Assembly: GCF_000527135.1 (NCBI RefSeq) | Contig: NZ_AZUP01000001.1 | Span: forward strand, 3,993,535 to 4,057,534 | Reading direction: 5' to 3' | Source: Methyloversatilis discipulorum | Lineage (GTDB): Bacteria > Pseudomonadota > Gammaproteobacteria > Burkholderiales > Rhodocyclaceae | Length of the DNA: 64,000 nt | Shown: piece by piece, positions 1 to 8,830 of the stretch | Numbering within the stretch: the stretch's first letter is position 1 | Layout of the letters: each line of letters begins with the position of its first letter | The notes under the pieces: generated by a model | What the model saw: the letters and a program-made list of their open reading frames with translations, nothing else | The model's database searches: none | What the model was told of the DNA's origin: nothing | Position numbers and translations under genes: made by a program

Positions 1-45
1 CCGACGCTGCGCATCGACGGCCTCACCGTCGGAGGCACGGCCTGA
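1..45 (+). CDS. 3' end of an unidentified gene
   Basis: Fourteen in-frame codons (ending ...LTVGGTA) run into a TGA at 43-45. This is the tail of a gene that begins before the window. The fragment is too short to assign to a family. It ends 17 bases before the DUF2062 gene, so the two may be co-transcribed. Confidence 0.5.
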   Translation, partial: PTLRIDGLTVGGTA

Positions 46-62
46 CGGTCAGTCGCAGCAGC

Positions 63-584
63 ATGCCCAACTGGTTGAGACGCTGGTTCCCGACGCGCGA
101 GCAGATCCTCGCCTCGCGCGTCGTCGCACCGTTCGCCCATCACCTGCGCGACGACAGCCTGTGGCACGCCAATCGCCACAGCGTCGCGAAAGCGGTGTCG
201 ATCGGCCTGTTCTTCGGGCTGATGATCCCGTTCGCCCAGTTCCTGTTCGCGATCGCCACCGCACTCTTCCTGCGTGCGCACGTCGCGATCAGCGCCGGCT
301 GCACGCTGATCACCAACCCCGTCACCTTCCCGCCAATCTACTGGGCGGCCTACGAACTGGGCAGCTTCGTGCTGGCCAAGCCGGCATCGGTCAGCGAATC
401 GACGCAGATCGAACAGAGTGCGGAAAAGATCGGCGAACTGGCGACCGGCTGGTTCGAAGGTTTCTGGATCTGGCTCAGTGCCGCCGGCCTGCCGCTGGTG
501 ACCGGGCTGTTCATCATGGCCTGCAGCGCCTCTGTGATCGGCTATTTTGCGGTCCACCTGTTGTGGCGCGAGCGCCGCAACTGA
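63..584 (+). CDS. DUF2062 domain membrane protein
   Basis: A 173-residue protein of the DUF2062 family, whose biochemical role is unknown. Visible family features are an N-terminal basic stretch, the NRHSVAKAVSIGLFFGLM segment, and two or three hydrophobic helices including one near residues 140-163. The motif ITNPVTFPPIYWAAY matches the conserved 'NP-T--P-Y' core of the family. It probably sits in the inner membrane. The window holds a second, divergent member at 37833-38402. The ATG at 63 follows the preceding stop by 17 bases, which suggests an operon with the upstream gene. Confidence 0.85.
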   Translation: MPNWLRRWFPTREQILASRVVAPFAHHLRDDSLWHANRHSVAKAVSIGLFFGLMIPFAQFLFAIATALFLRAHVAISAGCTLITNPVTFPPIYWAAYELGSFVLAKPASVSESTQIEQSAEKIGELATGWFEGFWIWLSAAGLPLVTGLFIMACSASVIGYFAVHLLWRERRN

Positions 585-627
585 GCAGGCCAGGATCCGC
601 TTGAACGAAGGAAACCCCGCGCCGGGT

Positions 628-633
628 TAGAAT
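628..633 (+). promoter_or_regulatory. possible -10 element upstream of aroG
   Basis: TAGAAT lies 51 bases before the aroG ATG. The best -35-like hexamer (TTGAAC, 601-606) is 21 bases away, which is too far for a standard sigma-70 promoter, so only the -10 is proposed. A TAGAAT also precedes the PP2C gene (12216-12221), so the hexamer may be a common local -10 form. Confidence 0.25.
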
Positions 634-684
634 CCACCGCTTTGCAACGGCACACCTGCCGGCGCGGTACCGAACAACGTAGCC

Positions 685-1767
685 ATGAACGCTCCCATGC
701 ACAAGATCACCGACGACGTCCGCATCAAGGAAATCCGCGAACTTCTGCCGCCCGCGCACGTGCTGCGCGAACTGCCGGCCAGCGATGTGGCGTCCGAAAC
801 GACGTTTGCCGCGCGCCAGGCCATCCATCGCATCCTGCGCGGCGCCGACGACCGCCTGCTGGTGGTGATCGGTCCCTGCTCGATCCACGACTACAAGGCC
901 GGCATGGAATACGCGAAGCTGCTGAAAGCGCAGCGCGAGCGTCTTTCGGCCGACCTCGAAATCGTCATGCGCGTCTATTTCGAGAAGCCGCGCACCACGG
1001 TGGGCTGGAAGGGGCTGATCAACGATCCCTATCTGGACAACAGCTTCAAGATCAACGACGGCCTCCGCCTGGCGCGCCGCATCCTGCTGGAAGTGAACGA
1101 GCAGGGCCTGCCGGCCGGCACCGAGTTCCTCGACACCATCACGCCGCAGTACACGGCCGACCTCGTGGCCTGGGGCGCCATCGGCGCGCGCACGACGGAA
1201 AGTCAGGTGCACCGCGAACTGGCGTCCGGCCTGTCCTGCCCGGTCGGCTTCAAGAACGGCACCGACGGCAATGTGCGCATCGCCTCTGACGCGATCAAGT
1301 CGGCACAGTCGCCGCACGTGTTCCTGTCGGTCACCAAGGCCGGCCACTCGGCCATCGTGTCGACCGCCGGCAACGAGGACTGCCACGTCATCCTCCGTGG
1401 TGGCAAGGAGCCGAACTACGACGCCGACGCGGTCGAGAAGGTGTGCCGCGAACTGGCCGCCGCCGGCGTGCCGGCGAAGGTGATGATCGACTTCTCGCAC
1501 GCCAACAGCCGCAAGCAGTGCGCGCTGCAGATGGATGTCGCGCGCGACGTCGCGGCGCAGATGGCCTGCGGCGAGGACCGCATCTTCGGCGTCATGGTCG
1601 AATCGCACCTGAAGGAAGGCCGTCAGGATCTGGTCGCCGGCAAGGAACCGGAGTACGGCATGAGCATCACCGACGCCTGCCTGGGCTGGGACAAGAGCGT
1701 CGAACTGCTCGACGTCCTCGCCGAAGCAGTGCGTGCACGTCGCCGTGCGCTGGCCGACCGCGACTGA
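685..1767 (+). CDS. aroG: 3-deoxy-7-phosphoheptulonate synthase (class I DAHP synthase)
   Basis: First enzyme of the shikimate pathway: condenses phosphoenolpyruvate and erythrose 4-phosphate to DAHP in the cytoplasm. The 360 residues match the usual class I length (about 350). Diagnostic segments are the GPCSIHD motif at residues 63-69, PRTTVGWKGLINDP, GARTTESQVHRELASGLS and the metal-site region DFSHANSRKQ, all characteristic of AroF/G/H. Which aromatic amino acid inhibits it cannot be read with confidence. The next gene starts 3 bases after the stop, so a glycosyltransferase and a prenyltransferase are probably co-transcribed. Confidence 0.95.
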   Translation: MNAPMHKITDDVRIKEIRELLPPAHVLRELPASDVASETTFAARQAIHRILRGADDRLLVVIGPCSIHDYKAGMEYAKLLKAQRERLSADLEIVMRVYFEKPRTTVGWKGLINDPYLDNSFKINDGLRLARRILLEVNEQGLPAGTEFLDTITPQYTADLVAWGAIGARTTESQVHRELASGLSCPVGFKNGTDGNVRIASDAIKSAQSPHVFLSVTKAGHSAIVSTAGNEDCHVILRGGKEPNYDADAVEKVCRELAAAGVPAKVMIDFSHANSRKQCALQMDVARDVAAQMACGEDRIFGVMVESHLKEGRQDLVAGKEPEYGMSITDACLGWDKSVELLDVLAEAVRARRRALADRD

Positions 1768-1770
1768 TCG

Positions 1771-3276
1771 GTGAATGCGCTGTTCTCTGCGGCGCCGGCT
1801 TCCAGCTGGCGCCGTTTCTATTTCATCAGCCTGCTGCTGACGCTGGTTTTCCGCGGCTGGCTGGGCGCCGTGCTGCCCTTCACCGGCGACGAAGCCTACT
1901 TCTACTGGTGGGGCAAGATCCCGGCCGGCGGCTTCTACGACCATCCGCCCATGGTGGGCTGGTGGCTGGCGGCGCTGATATCGGTGTCGGAAGCCGAGTG
2001 GTGGCTGCGTCTGCCGGCCATCCTGCAGCCGGCGTTGCTGTCCTTCATGCTGCTTGCCTTTCTGCGCGACGATGCCGCCGCCACACGCTGGGGCGCGGCC
2101 ACGCTGGCGCTGTTGGCGCCGGCCAGCGTGCTCGACGTGCTGATCACGACCGACATCCCGCTGGTGTATTTCAGCGTGGCGTCGGCGCTGCTGTTCCTGC
2201 ACGCGCAGCGTACGCGGTCGATGCCGGCTTTCGCGCTGGCCGGCCTGCTGCTCGGGGGCGCCTTCCTGTCCAAGTACTTCGCCGTGCTGCTCGGCCTCGC
2301 CTACATCGTGTGGGCGCTGTGGCGCCCGGCGGCGTGGAAGTGGAAGGGCCTGGCGCTGCTCGTGCTGTGCGCGCTGCCGGCCGGCCTGTACAACGCCTGG
2401 TGGAACAGCCAGCACTGCTGGGCCAACGTGATGTTCAACGTGTTCAACCGTCACGGCGGTGCCGGGCTGTCGTGGCAGACGCCACTGATGTACGCCGGCA
2501 TGATGCTGTGGCTGCTGACGCCGATGGTGGCGTGGCGACTGCTGCGTGCGCCCGGCGCGTGGATGCGCCAGGCCGCGCTGCCGGCGCTGGTGGTCGTGCC
2601 GCTGGCGGTGTTCGGTCTGCTGTCGCTGGTCAAGACCATAGGCCTGCACTGGGTGTTCTCTTTCGTGCCGCTGGCCTTCCTGATGTATGCGCGTGCGGTG
2701 CCCGACGGCGTGCTGCGTCGTACCCGCAATATCACCGCGGTGCTCGCACTGCTGCACGTGGCCGGCGTGATCGCGGTGGCGACGCAGCCGGTTGACAGCT
2801 GGGCGCAGCGACTGGGGCCGCGCAAGTACGCCGGCGTCGTGCAGACGGTGAAGGCGGACGAGGTGATCGCCGCGCTGGGCGACGACGTCGACCGCTACGT
2901 GCTGATGACCGACGGCTATTCGCCCTCGGTCACGATGGGCTACAACCACGGCCGCTACTGGCCGGTGTTCGGCCCGGCGTCCAGCCACGCGCGGCACGAT
3001 GACGTGCTGACCGACTTCCGCGCGCTGGCCGGTCGCGACATCCTGATCCTGAGCAAGGAAAAGCCGGACCTCGCCGACTACACGCCGTATTTCCGCGAAG
3101 TGAGCGAGGACACGCTGCAGGTGCGCGGTGCCACTTTCTGGCGCATCCGCGGCCACGGTTTCGACTACGCGGCCTACCATGCAGGTGTGCTGGAGCCGGC
3201 ACGCCGTCTCTGGTACGCAATACCGAAGTGGCTGCCGGACTGCGGCTGCTATTTCGAGGAACGCTACTTCAACTGA
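1771..3276 (+). CDS. family 39 (ArnT/PMT-like) membrane glycosyltransferase
   Basis: A 501-residue polytopic membrane protein with about ten hydrophobic helices. The N-terminal loop contains FTGDEAYFYWWGKIPAGGFY followed by DHPPM, the acidic 'DEAYY...DHPP' signature of GT39/GT83 glycosyltransferases. These use polyprenyl-phosphate-linked sugars to modify lipids or proteins on the periplasmic side. The start is a GTG 3 bases after the aroG stop, with no clear ribosome-binding site, so coupling is likely. The UbiA-type prenyltransferase immediately downstream could supply a polyprenyl-phospho-pentose donor; that link is inference. The acceptor is unknown. Confidence 0.8.
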   Translation: MNALFSAAPASSWRRFYFISLLLTLVFRGWLGAVLPFTGDEAYFYWWGKIPAGGFYDHPPMVGWWLAALISVSEAEWWLRLPAILQPALLSFMLLAFLRDDAAATRWGAATLALLAPASVLDVLITTDIPLVYFSVASALLFLHAQRTRSMPAFALAGLLLGGAFLSKYFAVLLGLAYIVWALWRPAAWKWKGLALLVLCALPAGLYNAWWNSQHCWANVMFNVFNRHGGAGLSWQTPLMYAGMMLWLLTPMVAWRLLRAPGAWMRQAALPALVVVPLAVFGLLSLVKTIGLHWVFSFVPLAFLMYARAVPDGVLRRTRNITAVLALLHVAGVIAVATQPVDSWAQRLGPRKYAGVVQTVKADEVIAALGDDVDRYVLMTDGYSPSVTMGYNHGRYWPVFGPASSHARHDDVLTDFRALAGRDILILSKEKPDLADYTPYFREVSEDTLQVRGATFWRIRGHGFDYAAYHAGVLEPARRLWYAIPKWLPDCGCYFEERYFN

Positions 3277-3283
3277 GACCGCG

Positions 3284-4150
3284 ATGATCGTCGCCGCCCT
3301 GCAGCTGATGCGTCCGAAGCAGTGGGTGAAGAACGGCTTCGTGTTCTTCGGCCTGCTGTTCGGCCACGCCTGGCACCAGGCCGCCATGGTGCAGTCGGCG
3401 CTGCTGGCTTTCGCCGCCTTCTGCCTGATGTCGAGCGCCGTCTATGCGCTGAACGACTTCCGCGATGTCGCGCAGGACAGGCTGCACCCGGTCAAGCGGC
3501 TGCGCCCGCTGGCGTCCGGCGCGCTGTCGCCGTCGGTGGCGGTGCTGCTGATGGGCGCGCTATCAGCCAGTTCGCTCGCGCTGGCCTGGCAGGTTGGCGA
3601 AATGCTGGTGTGGCTGCTGTGCATCTACGGCCTGATCAACCTCGGCTACAGCTACGGCCTCAAGCGCGTGGTTGTGCTCGACGTCTTCCTGATCAGCGCC
3701 GGTTTCATGCTGCGCCTGCTGGCCGGCACCACCGGCCTCGGCATCCCGCCGTCGAACTGGCTGCTGATGTGCGGCCTGCTGCTGACGCTTTTCCTCGGTT
3801 TCGCCAAGCGGCGGGCCGAAATGATGCTGATGGAGGAGGGCGGCGGCGCCCACCGCACCGTGCTGGACCAGTACTCGGCGGCGCTGCTCGACCAGTTCAC
3901 CACCATCACCGGCGCCTGCGCCGTGGTGGCCTACGCGCTGTACACGGTGGATGAGGACACGGTGCGCATCCACGGCACCGGCGACCTGATCTACACGCTG
4001 CCCTTCGTGCTGTACGGGCTGTTCCGCTATCTCTATCTGCTGCATCGCCAGGGCGCGGGCGGCGACCCGTCGCACGACCTGTTCCGCGACCCTCACCTGA
4101 TCGTCGCCATGGCGGGCTGGGTGATCGTCACCGTCCTCATCCTGCGCTGA
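3284..4150 (+). CDS. UbiA-family prenyltransferase resembling decaprenyl-phosphate phosphoribosyltransferase
   Basis: A 288-residue, eight- or nine-helix membrane protein. It begins LQLMRPKQWVKNGFVFFGLL and has NDFRDVAQDRLHPVKRLRP, the Asp-rich 'NDxxDxxxDRxHPxKxxRP' site typical of DPPR-synthase-like members (Rv3806c type). A second conserved stretch, YSYGLKRVVVLDVFLIS, also fits. Such enzymes join phosphoribose pyrophosphate to a polyprenyl phosphate. I chose the ATG at 3284, just after the glycosyltransferase stop, because family homology begins there. The stop abuts the convergent murI stop with no spacer. Confidence 0.8.
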   Translation: MIVAALQLMRPKQWVKNGFVFFGLLFGHAWHQAAMVQSALLAFAAFCLMSSAVYALNDFRDVAQDRLHPVKRLRPLASGALSPSVAVLLMGALSASSLALAWQVGEMLVWLLCIYGLINLGYSYGLKRVVVLDVFLISAGFMLRLLAGTTGLGIPPSNWLLMCGLLLTLFLGFAKRRAEMMLMEEGGGAHRTVLDQYSAALLDQFTTITGACAVVAYALYTVDEDTVRIHGTGDLIYTLPFVLYGLFRYLYLLHRQGAGGDPSHDLFRDPHLIVAMAGWVIVTVLILR

Positions 4151-4954
4151 TCAACCGCCGGTCAGCGGCTCGACCGTCGCGTCCTGCCCCCACAGCCGCT
4201 GCAGCGCCGTGCTGCGTTGCGCCGGCGGCGCGCTGCTCCAGAAACGTTCGCCGCCGTGGTGGCCGCTGCGCAGCAGACCGGCTCGGCCGAGCGCGCGCGC
4301 GAGCTGGCGGGCGACCGCATCTCCGGTGTCGATCACGCGTACCGAGGGGCCGGCCGCCTGTTCGATCAGCGGGCGCAGGAAGGGGTAATGGGTGCAGCCG
4401 AGCACGATCACGTCGGCCCCCTCGGCGATCAGCGGTTCGACGTGCGAGGCCACCAGCGCCCGCGTGTCGGGGCTGTCGAAATCGCCGCGTTCGACCGCCT
4501 CGACCAGACCGCTGCCCGGGCGGGTGACCACGTGGATGTCGCGGCCGAAGGTGTCGAGCAGTGCTGCGAAGCGACTGCTGGCCAGTGTGCCGGTGGTGGC
4601 CAGCACGCCGACCGTGCCGGTCTTCGTCGCCGCCACCGCCGGTTTGACCGCCGGTTCCATGCCGATGATGGGGAGCGCGGGCCAGCGCTCGCGCAGCGCC
4701 TGCGCGGCCGCCGCGGTGGCCGTATTGCAGGCGATCAGCAGCGCCTTGGCGCCGCGCGCGATCAGGAATTCGCCCAGTTCGGCGCTGCGTGCGCGTATCC
4801 AGTCGGCGCTGCGCTCGCCATAGGGGGCGAAGCCGGAATCGGCGACGTACAGGAAATCCTCGGCCGGCAGCGCCGCGCGCGCGTGGCGCAGCACCGACAG
4901 TCCGCCGAGGCCGGAGTCGAATACGCCTATCGGCGCGTCGGGTGTGCGGGTCAC
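4151..4954 (-). CDS. murI: glutamate racemase
   Basis: Interconverts L- and D-glutamate for peptidoglycan precursors in the cytoplasm. The 267 residues match the family length. The N-terminal motif IGVFDSGLGGLSVL and both catalytic cysteines are present: Cys76 in ACNTATA and Cys187 in GCTHYP. The gene faces the UbiA-type gene tail to tail with no bases between the stops. Upstream, the cobalamin adenosyltransferase gene ends 39 bases before the murI start, so the two minus-strand genes may form an operon. Confidence 0.95.
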   Translation of the reverse strand: MTRTPDAPIGVFDSGLGGLSVLRHARAALPAEDFLYVADSGFAPYGERSADWIRARSAELGEFLIARGAKALLIACNTATAAAAQALRERWPALPIIGMEPAVKPAVAATKTGTVGVLATTGTLASSRFAALLDTFGRDIHVVTRPGSGLVEAVERGDFDSPDTRALVASHVEPLIAEGADVIVLGCTHYPFLRPLIEQAAGPSVRVIDTGDAVARQLARALGRAGLLRSGHHGGERFWSSAPPAQRSTALQRLWGQDATVEPLTGG

Positions 4955-4993
4955 GGGCAGTGCTCGGCCGCGGACGTGTCCGCGGCCATCCCT

Positions 4994-5560
4994 TCAGTCC
5001 GTTCCGCCGTCGTGGGCGCGGCCGCGCTGCCACAGCACGTCGCCGCAGCCGACCAGCCGGTTGTAAGTGCGGCCGAGCACGAACAGCAGGTCGGACAGAC
5101 GGTTCAGATACTGCCGGCTCGCCTCCGACACCTTGCCTTCGGCGGCCGCGGCGATCACCGCGCGTTCGGCGCGACGGCAGATGGTGCGCGCGAGGTGAGC
5201 GTGCGCCGCGGCGCGGGTGCCGCCGGGCAGGATGAATTCCTTCAGCGGCGTCAGCTCGGCGTTCAGGCGTTCCAGTTCGGCATCGAGGCGGGCCACCTGT
5301 TCGGTCTTGATCAGGTGGTAGCCGGGGATGGCCAGCTCGCCGCCGAGGTCGAACAGATCGTGCTGGATTTCGGTCAGCAGCGCCGACAGATCAGCCGGCA
5401 TGTCCTCGCACAGCAGCACGCCGATCGCGCTGTTCAGTTCGTCAACGTCGCCCAGCGCGTGTATCCGCGCACTGGATTTGGAAACCCGGGTGCCGTCGCC
5501 GAGGCCGGTTTCGCCGCCGTCGCCGGTGCGGGTGGCAATCTTGGATAGTCGATGACCCAT
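4994..5560 (-). CDS. cob(I)alamin adenosyltransferase, PduO type
   Basis: Transfers adenosyl from ATP to cob(I)alamin to make adenosylcobalamin. The 188-residue protein shows the N-terminal ATP-binding signature TRTGDGGETGLGDG, then RVSKSSARIHALGDVDELNS. The C-terminal signature includes CRRAERAV and YLNRLSDLLFVLGR. This is the PduO/ATR family rather than CobA or EutT. No adenosylcobalamin-dependent enzyme is encoded nearby. The gene is divergent from the glycerate kinase gene, with a 210-base gap between them. Confidence 0.93.
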   Translation of the reverse strand: MGHRLSKIATRTGDGGETGLGDGTRVSKSSARIHALGDVDELNSAIGVLLCEDMPADLSALLTEIQHDLFDLGGELAIPGYHLIKTEQVARLDAELERLNAELTPLKEFILPGGTRAAAHAHLARTICRRAERAVIAAAAEGKVSEASRQYLNRLSDLLFVLGRTYNRLVGCGDVLWQRGRAHDGGTD

Positions 5561-5587
5561 GGCGTGTGATGACTTGGATAAGAGGTA

Positions 5588-5614
5588 TTGATTATAAGTG
5601 CGCGTAAATATAAG
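5588..5614 (+). promoter_or_regulatory. weak promoter candidate in the divergent gap before glycerate kinase
   Basis: TTGATT (5588-5593) and TATAAG (5609-5614) are separated by 15 bases within a locally AT-rich stretch of an otherwise GC-rich gap. The spacing is short and the distance to the ATG at 5771 is long (about 155 bases). Confidence 0.25.
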
Positions 5615-5770
5615 GCCGGCGCACGCTAGAATTGCACATCATCCCATGCTGGCGCCCACCCCGCGACAGCCGGATATGCGGGCGGCCATCACCCGGCAGC
5701 GCTGCGCGGTTCATGCACATACACGCAGACCACACATCCCCCGCAAACGAACAGACCAGACGGAGTTGCC

Positions 5771-7060
5771 GTGAGTACCCCCGAACCGAAAGATTTCCTG
5801 AACAAGCTGTTCCAGGCGGCGTTCGACGCTGCCAACCCCGACCTCTGCGTGCCGGCCAACCTGCCGCCGCCGCCCAAGGGCCGCACCATCGTCGTCGGCG
5901 CCGGCAAGGCCGCGGCGTCGATGGCACTGGCGGTCGAGAAGAACTGGTCGGGCGATCTGTCCGGCCTGGTGGTAACCCGCTACGGCCACGGCGCGCCGTG
6001 CCAGCGCATCGAGGTGGTCGAGGCGTCGCACCCGGTGCCCGATGCGGCCGGTCAGCAGGCGGCGAAGCGCATTCTCGACAAGGTGCAGGGCCTGAGCGAG
6101 GACGATCTGGTGATCGCCCTGATTTCCGGTGGCGGCTCGGCGCTGCTGTCGGCGCCGGCCGAAGGCCTGACGCTGGAAGACAAGCAGGCAGTCAACCGCG
6201 CGCTGCTGGCCAGCGGCGCGGCGATCCAGGAAATGAATTGCGTGCGCAAGCACCTGTCGTCGATGAAGGGCGGCCGGCTGGCGCAGGCCGCCTATCCGGC
6301 GCGCGTGTTCACGCTGGTCATTTCCGACGTGCCGGGCGACGACCCGGCGGTGGTCGCCTCCGGCCCGACGGTGCCGGACACCACCACGCGCGAGGACGCG
6401 CTGGCCATCATCCGCCGCTACAACATCGAAGTGCCGGCGGCCGTGATGGCCTGGCTGGCGAAGCCGGAATCGGAAACGCCGAAGGCCGACGATCAGCGAC
6501 TGGCGCGCTGCGAAACCCGCGTGATCTCGACCGCCCAGGCTTCGCTGCTGGCGGCGGCCGAAGTGGCGCGCGCGCACGGCGTGACGCCGCTGGTGCTGGG
6601 CGACATGATCGAAGGCGAATCGAGCGACGCCGGCAAGGTGCTGGCCGGCATCGCCAAGGCCTGCGCGATCAACGGTACGCCGGTGCAGCCGCCCTGCGTG
6701 CTGCTGTCGGGCGGTGAAACCACGGTCACGCTGGGCCAGATCAAACCGGGTCAGAAGCCGCGCGGCGGCCGCAACTCCGAATTCCTGCTGTCGCTGGCCA
6801 TCGCGCTGGACGGCATGAAGGGCATCCACGCGGTGTCGGGCGACACCGACGGCATCGACGGCAGCGAGGACAACGCCGGTGCCATCGTCACCGACGACAC
6901 GCTGGCCCGCGCCCGCGCCGCCGGCATCGACGCCCGCGCGATGCTGGACCTGCACGACGCCTACGGTTTCTTCCTCGGCATCGACGACCTCATCGTGACC
7001 GGCCCGACGCTGACCAACGTTAACGACTTCCGCGCCATCTACGTCGAAAAGAAGGTCTGA
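5771..7060 (+). CDS. glycerate 2-kinase (GckA/TtuD, MOFRL family)
   Basis: Phosphorylates D-glycerate to 2-phosphoglycerate; older annotations call this family hydroxypyruvate reductase. The 429 residues carry the GckA N-terminal region (IVVGAGKAAASMA, ISGGGSALLSAP, EMNCVRKHLSSMKGGRLA) and the C-terminal MOFRL region (GDTDGIDGSEDNAGA). It is followed by a clear terminator and then glcDEF, which makes glyoxylate. Together they suggest a glycolate-glyoxylate-glycerate route into central metabolism or the serine cycle; the connecting enzymes are not in the window. The start is an ATG/GTG cluster at 5771 with a weak ribosome-binding site. Confidence 0.88.
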   Translation: MSTPEPKDFLNKLFQAAFDAANPDLCVPANLPPPPKGRTIVVGAGKAAASMALAVEKNWSGDLSGLVVTRYGHGAPCQRIEVVEASHPVPDAAGQQAAKRILDKVQGLSEDDLVIALISGGGSALLSAPAEGLTLEDKQAVNRALLASGAAIQEMNCVRKHLSSMKGGRLAQAAYPARVFTLVISDVPGDDPAVVASGPTVPDTTTREDALAIIRRYNIEVPAAVMAWLAKPESETPKADDQRLARCETRVISTAQASLLAAAEVARAHGVTPLVLGDMIEGESSDAGKVLAGIAKACAINGTPVQPPCVLLSGGETTVTLGQIKPGQKPRGGRNSEFLLSLAIALDGMKGIHAVSGDTDGIDGSEDNAGAIVTDDTLARARAAGIDARAMLDLHDAYGFFLGIDDLIVTGPTLTNVNDFRAIYVEKKV

Positions 7061-7080
7061 ACGACCTCGGCTCTCCCCGG

Positions 7081-7107
7081 AAACGGCGCCTGCGGGCGCC
7101 GTTTCTT
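7081..7107 (+). terminator. rho-independent terminator after glycerate kinase
   Basis: A perfect 10-bp inverted repeat (AAACGGCGCC / GGCGCCGTTT) with a TGCG loop is followed by CTTTTG, 20 bases after the stop. It separates the kinase transcript from glcDEF. Confidence 0.8.
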
Positions 7108-7142
7108 TTGCCGCCTCCGAAAGCGCAGTCGCGAGCCGGGGT

Positions 7143-7169
7143 CTTGTGGGAGGGGTCTTCTGACCCCGA
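7143..7169 (+). repeat. REP-like palindromic element, copy 1
   Basis: Contains GTGGGA followed by the hairpin GGGGTC-TTCT-GACCCC. The same unit recurs at 37403-37561 and 45153-45374. It lies in the gap between the glycerate kinase terminator and glcD. Confidence 0.8.
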
Positions 7170-7319
7170 AAGCAGCCTGTATCCGGAGCCGGCGGGGTTT
7201 CCGACGCTGCATCACAAGCAGAGGTGACTTCCACGGACAGCGATCCCGCGCTGCAGGAGGCGCCGCCGGGGCACTGCGGGTATCATCTGCCGCCTGTCTC
7301 TGCCCCACCGGAAGCCGCC

Positions 7320-8828
7320 ATGAGCGCTCTGCCACAGGCCCACGAAGCCACTGCTGTTCCGCCCCCCGGAAGTACCGACCGCCCGGCCCTGATCGCCGAA
7401 CTGGCGCGTGTGCTGCCGGACGACTGCCTGATCTCCGACCTCGGCCGTTTGCGCGCCTACGAGTGCGACGGCCTGATGCTGATGCGGGAGATGCCGCTGG
7501 CGGTCGCGCTGCCGACCACCGAAGCGCAGGTGGTCGCGGTGCTGCGCACCTGTCACCGCCTTGGCGTGCCGGTGGTGCCGCGCGGCGCCGGCACCGGCCT
7601 GTCAGGCGGGGCGACGCCGCACAAGCTGGGCGTGGTGCTGTCGACCGCGCGCCTGAACCGCATCGTGTCGGTCGACCGCCTCGCCCAGCAGGCGGTCGTG
7701 CAGCCGGGCGTGCGCAATCTTGCGGTGTCGGAGGCGGCGGCGCCTTACGGTCTCTACTACGCGCCCGACCCGTCGTCGCAGATCGCCTGCAGCATCGGCG
7801 GCAACGTGGCCGAGAACTCGGGCGGCGTGCACTGCCTGAAGTACGGACTGACCGTGCACAACGTGCTGCGCGTGCGCATGGTGACGATGGCGGGCGAGGT
7901 GATGGAAATCGGCAGCGCCGCGCCGGACAGCCCGGGCTACGACCTGCTGGCCGTGACCATCGGCTCCGAAGGCCTGCTCGGCGTGGTGACCGAAGTGACG
8001 GTGAAGCTGGTGCCCAAGCCGCGCGTGGCGCGCTGCGTGCTGGCTGCTTTCGACGACATTCGCCGCGCCGGTCAGGCGGTGGCCGACATCATCGCCGCCG
8101 GCATCATCCCGGCCGGCCTCGAAATGATGGACCAGGCCACGGCGGCAGCGGTCGAGCAGTTCGTGCACGCCGGCTACCCGCTCGACGCGGCGGCCATCCT
8201 GCTGTGCGAATCGGACGGCACCGAAGAGGAGGTGCAGGACGAGATCGCCCGCGTACGTGCGCTGCTCGACACCGCGGGTGCAACCGAAATCCGCATCTCC
8301 AGCGACGAGGCCGAGCGCCTGCGCTTCTGGGCCGGCCGCAAGGCGGCCTTCCCGGCGGCGGGGCGCATCGCGCCCGACTACTACTGCATGGACGGCACCA
8401 TCCCGCGCAAGCGGCTGGCCGAAATGCTGGAGGCGATGGAGGTCATGGCGAAGAAGTACGGCCTGGGCCTGCTCAACGTGTTCCACGCCGGCGACGGCAA
8501 CCTGCATCCGCTCATCCTGTTCGATTCGAACGACCCGGATTCGGTGCACCGCGCCGAAGCTTTCGGCGTCGAAATCCTGGAACTGTCGGTGGCGCTGGGC
8601 GGCACCATCACCGGCGAACACGGCGTGGGGCTGGAGAAGATCAACCAGATGTGCAGCCAGTTCGCCGCCGACGAACTCGACATGTTCCATCGCGTGAAGG
8701 CGGCCTTCGACCCGGCCGGCCTGATGAATCCGGGCAAGGCGGTGCCGACGCTGCACCGCTGTGCCGAAATGGGCCGCATGCACGTGCATCACGGCGAACT
8801 GCCGCATCCCGAACTGCCGCGTTTCTGA
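7320..8828 (+). CDS. glcD: glycolate oxidase FAD-binding subunit GlcD
   Basis: The FAD-binding catalytic subunit of the three-subunit glycolate dehydrogenase that oxidises glycolate to glyoxylate. From the ATG at 7320 it has 502 residues, close to the usual length. The FAD-binding (PCMH) region includes VVPRGAGTGLSGGA and CSIGGNVAENSGG. The C-terminal oxidase region includes NVFHAGDGNLHP and GTITGEHGVG. An upstream in-frame extension to 7224 exists, but family homology starts after 7320. The glcE ATG follows the stop by 2 bases. Confidence 0.95.
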   Translation: MSALPQAHEATAVPPPGSTDRPALIAELARVLPDDCLISDLGRLRAYECDGLMLMREMPLAVALPTTEAQVVAVLRTCHRLGVPVVPRGAGTGLSGGATPHKLGVVLSTARLNRIVSVDRLAQQAVVQPGVRNLAVSEAAAPYGLYYAPDPSSQIACSIGGNVAENSGGVHCLKYGLTVHNVLRVRMVTMAGEVMEIGSAAPDSPGYDLLAVTIGSEGLLGVVTEVTVKLVPKPRVARCVLAAFDDIRRAGQAVADIIAAGIIPAGLEMMDQATAAAVEQFVHAGYPLDAAAILLCESDGTEEEVQDEIARVRALLDTAGATEIRISSDEAERLRFWAGRKAAFPAAGRIAPDYYCMDGTIPRKRLAEMLEAMEVMAKKYGLGLLNVFHAGDGNLHPLILFDSNDPDSVHRAEAFGVEILELSVALGGTITGEHGVGLEKINQMCSQFAADELDMFHRVKAAFDPAGLMNPGKAVPTLHRCAEMGRMHVHHGELPHPELPRF

Positions 8829-8830
8829 CC

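Noticed and set aside
514..3387. A 957-codon minus-strand frame opposite aroG and the glycosyltransferase
   Set aside because: Its translation is Arg/Gln/His-rich without motifs, while the plus strand carries clear enzymes.
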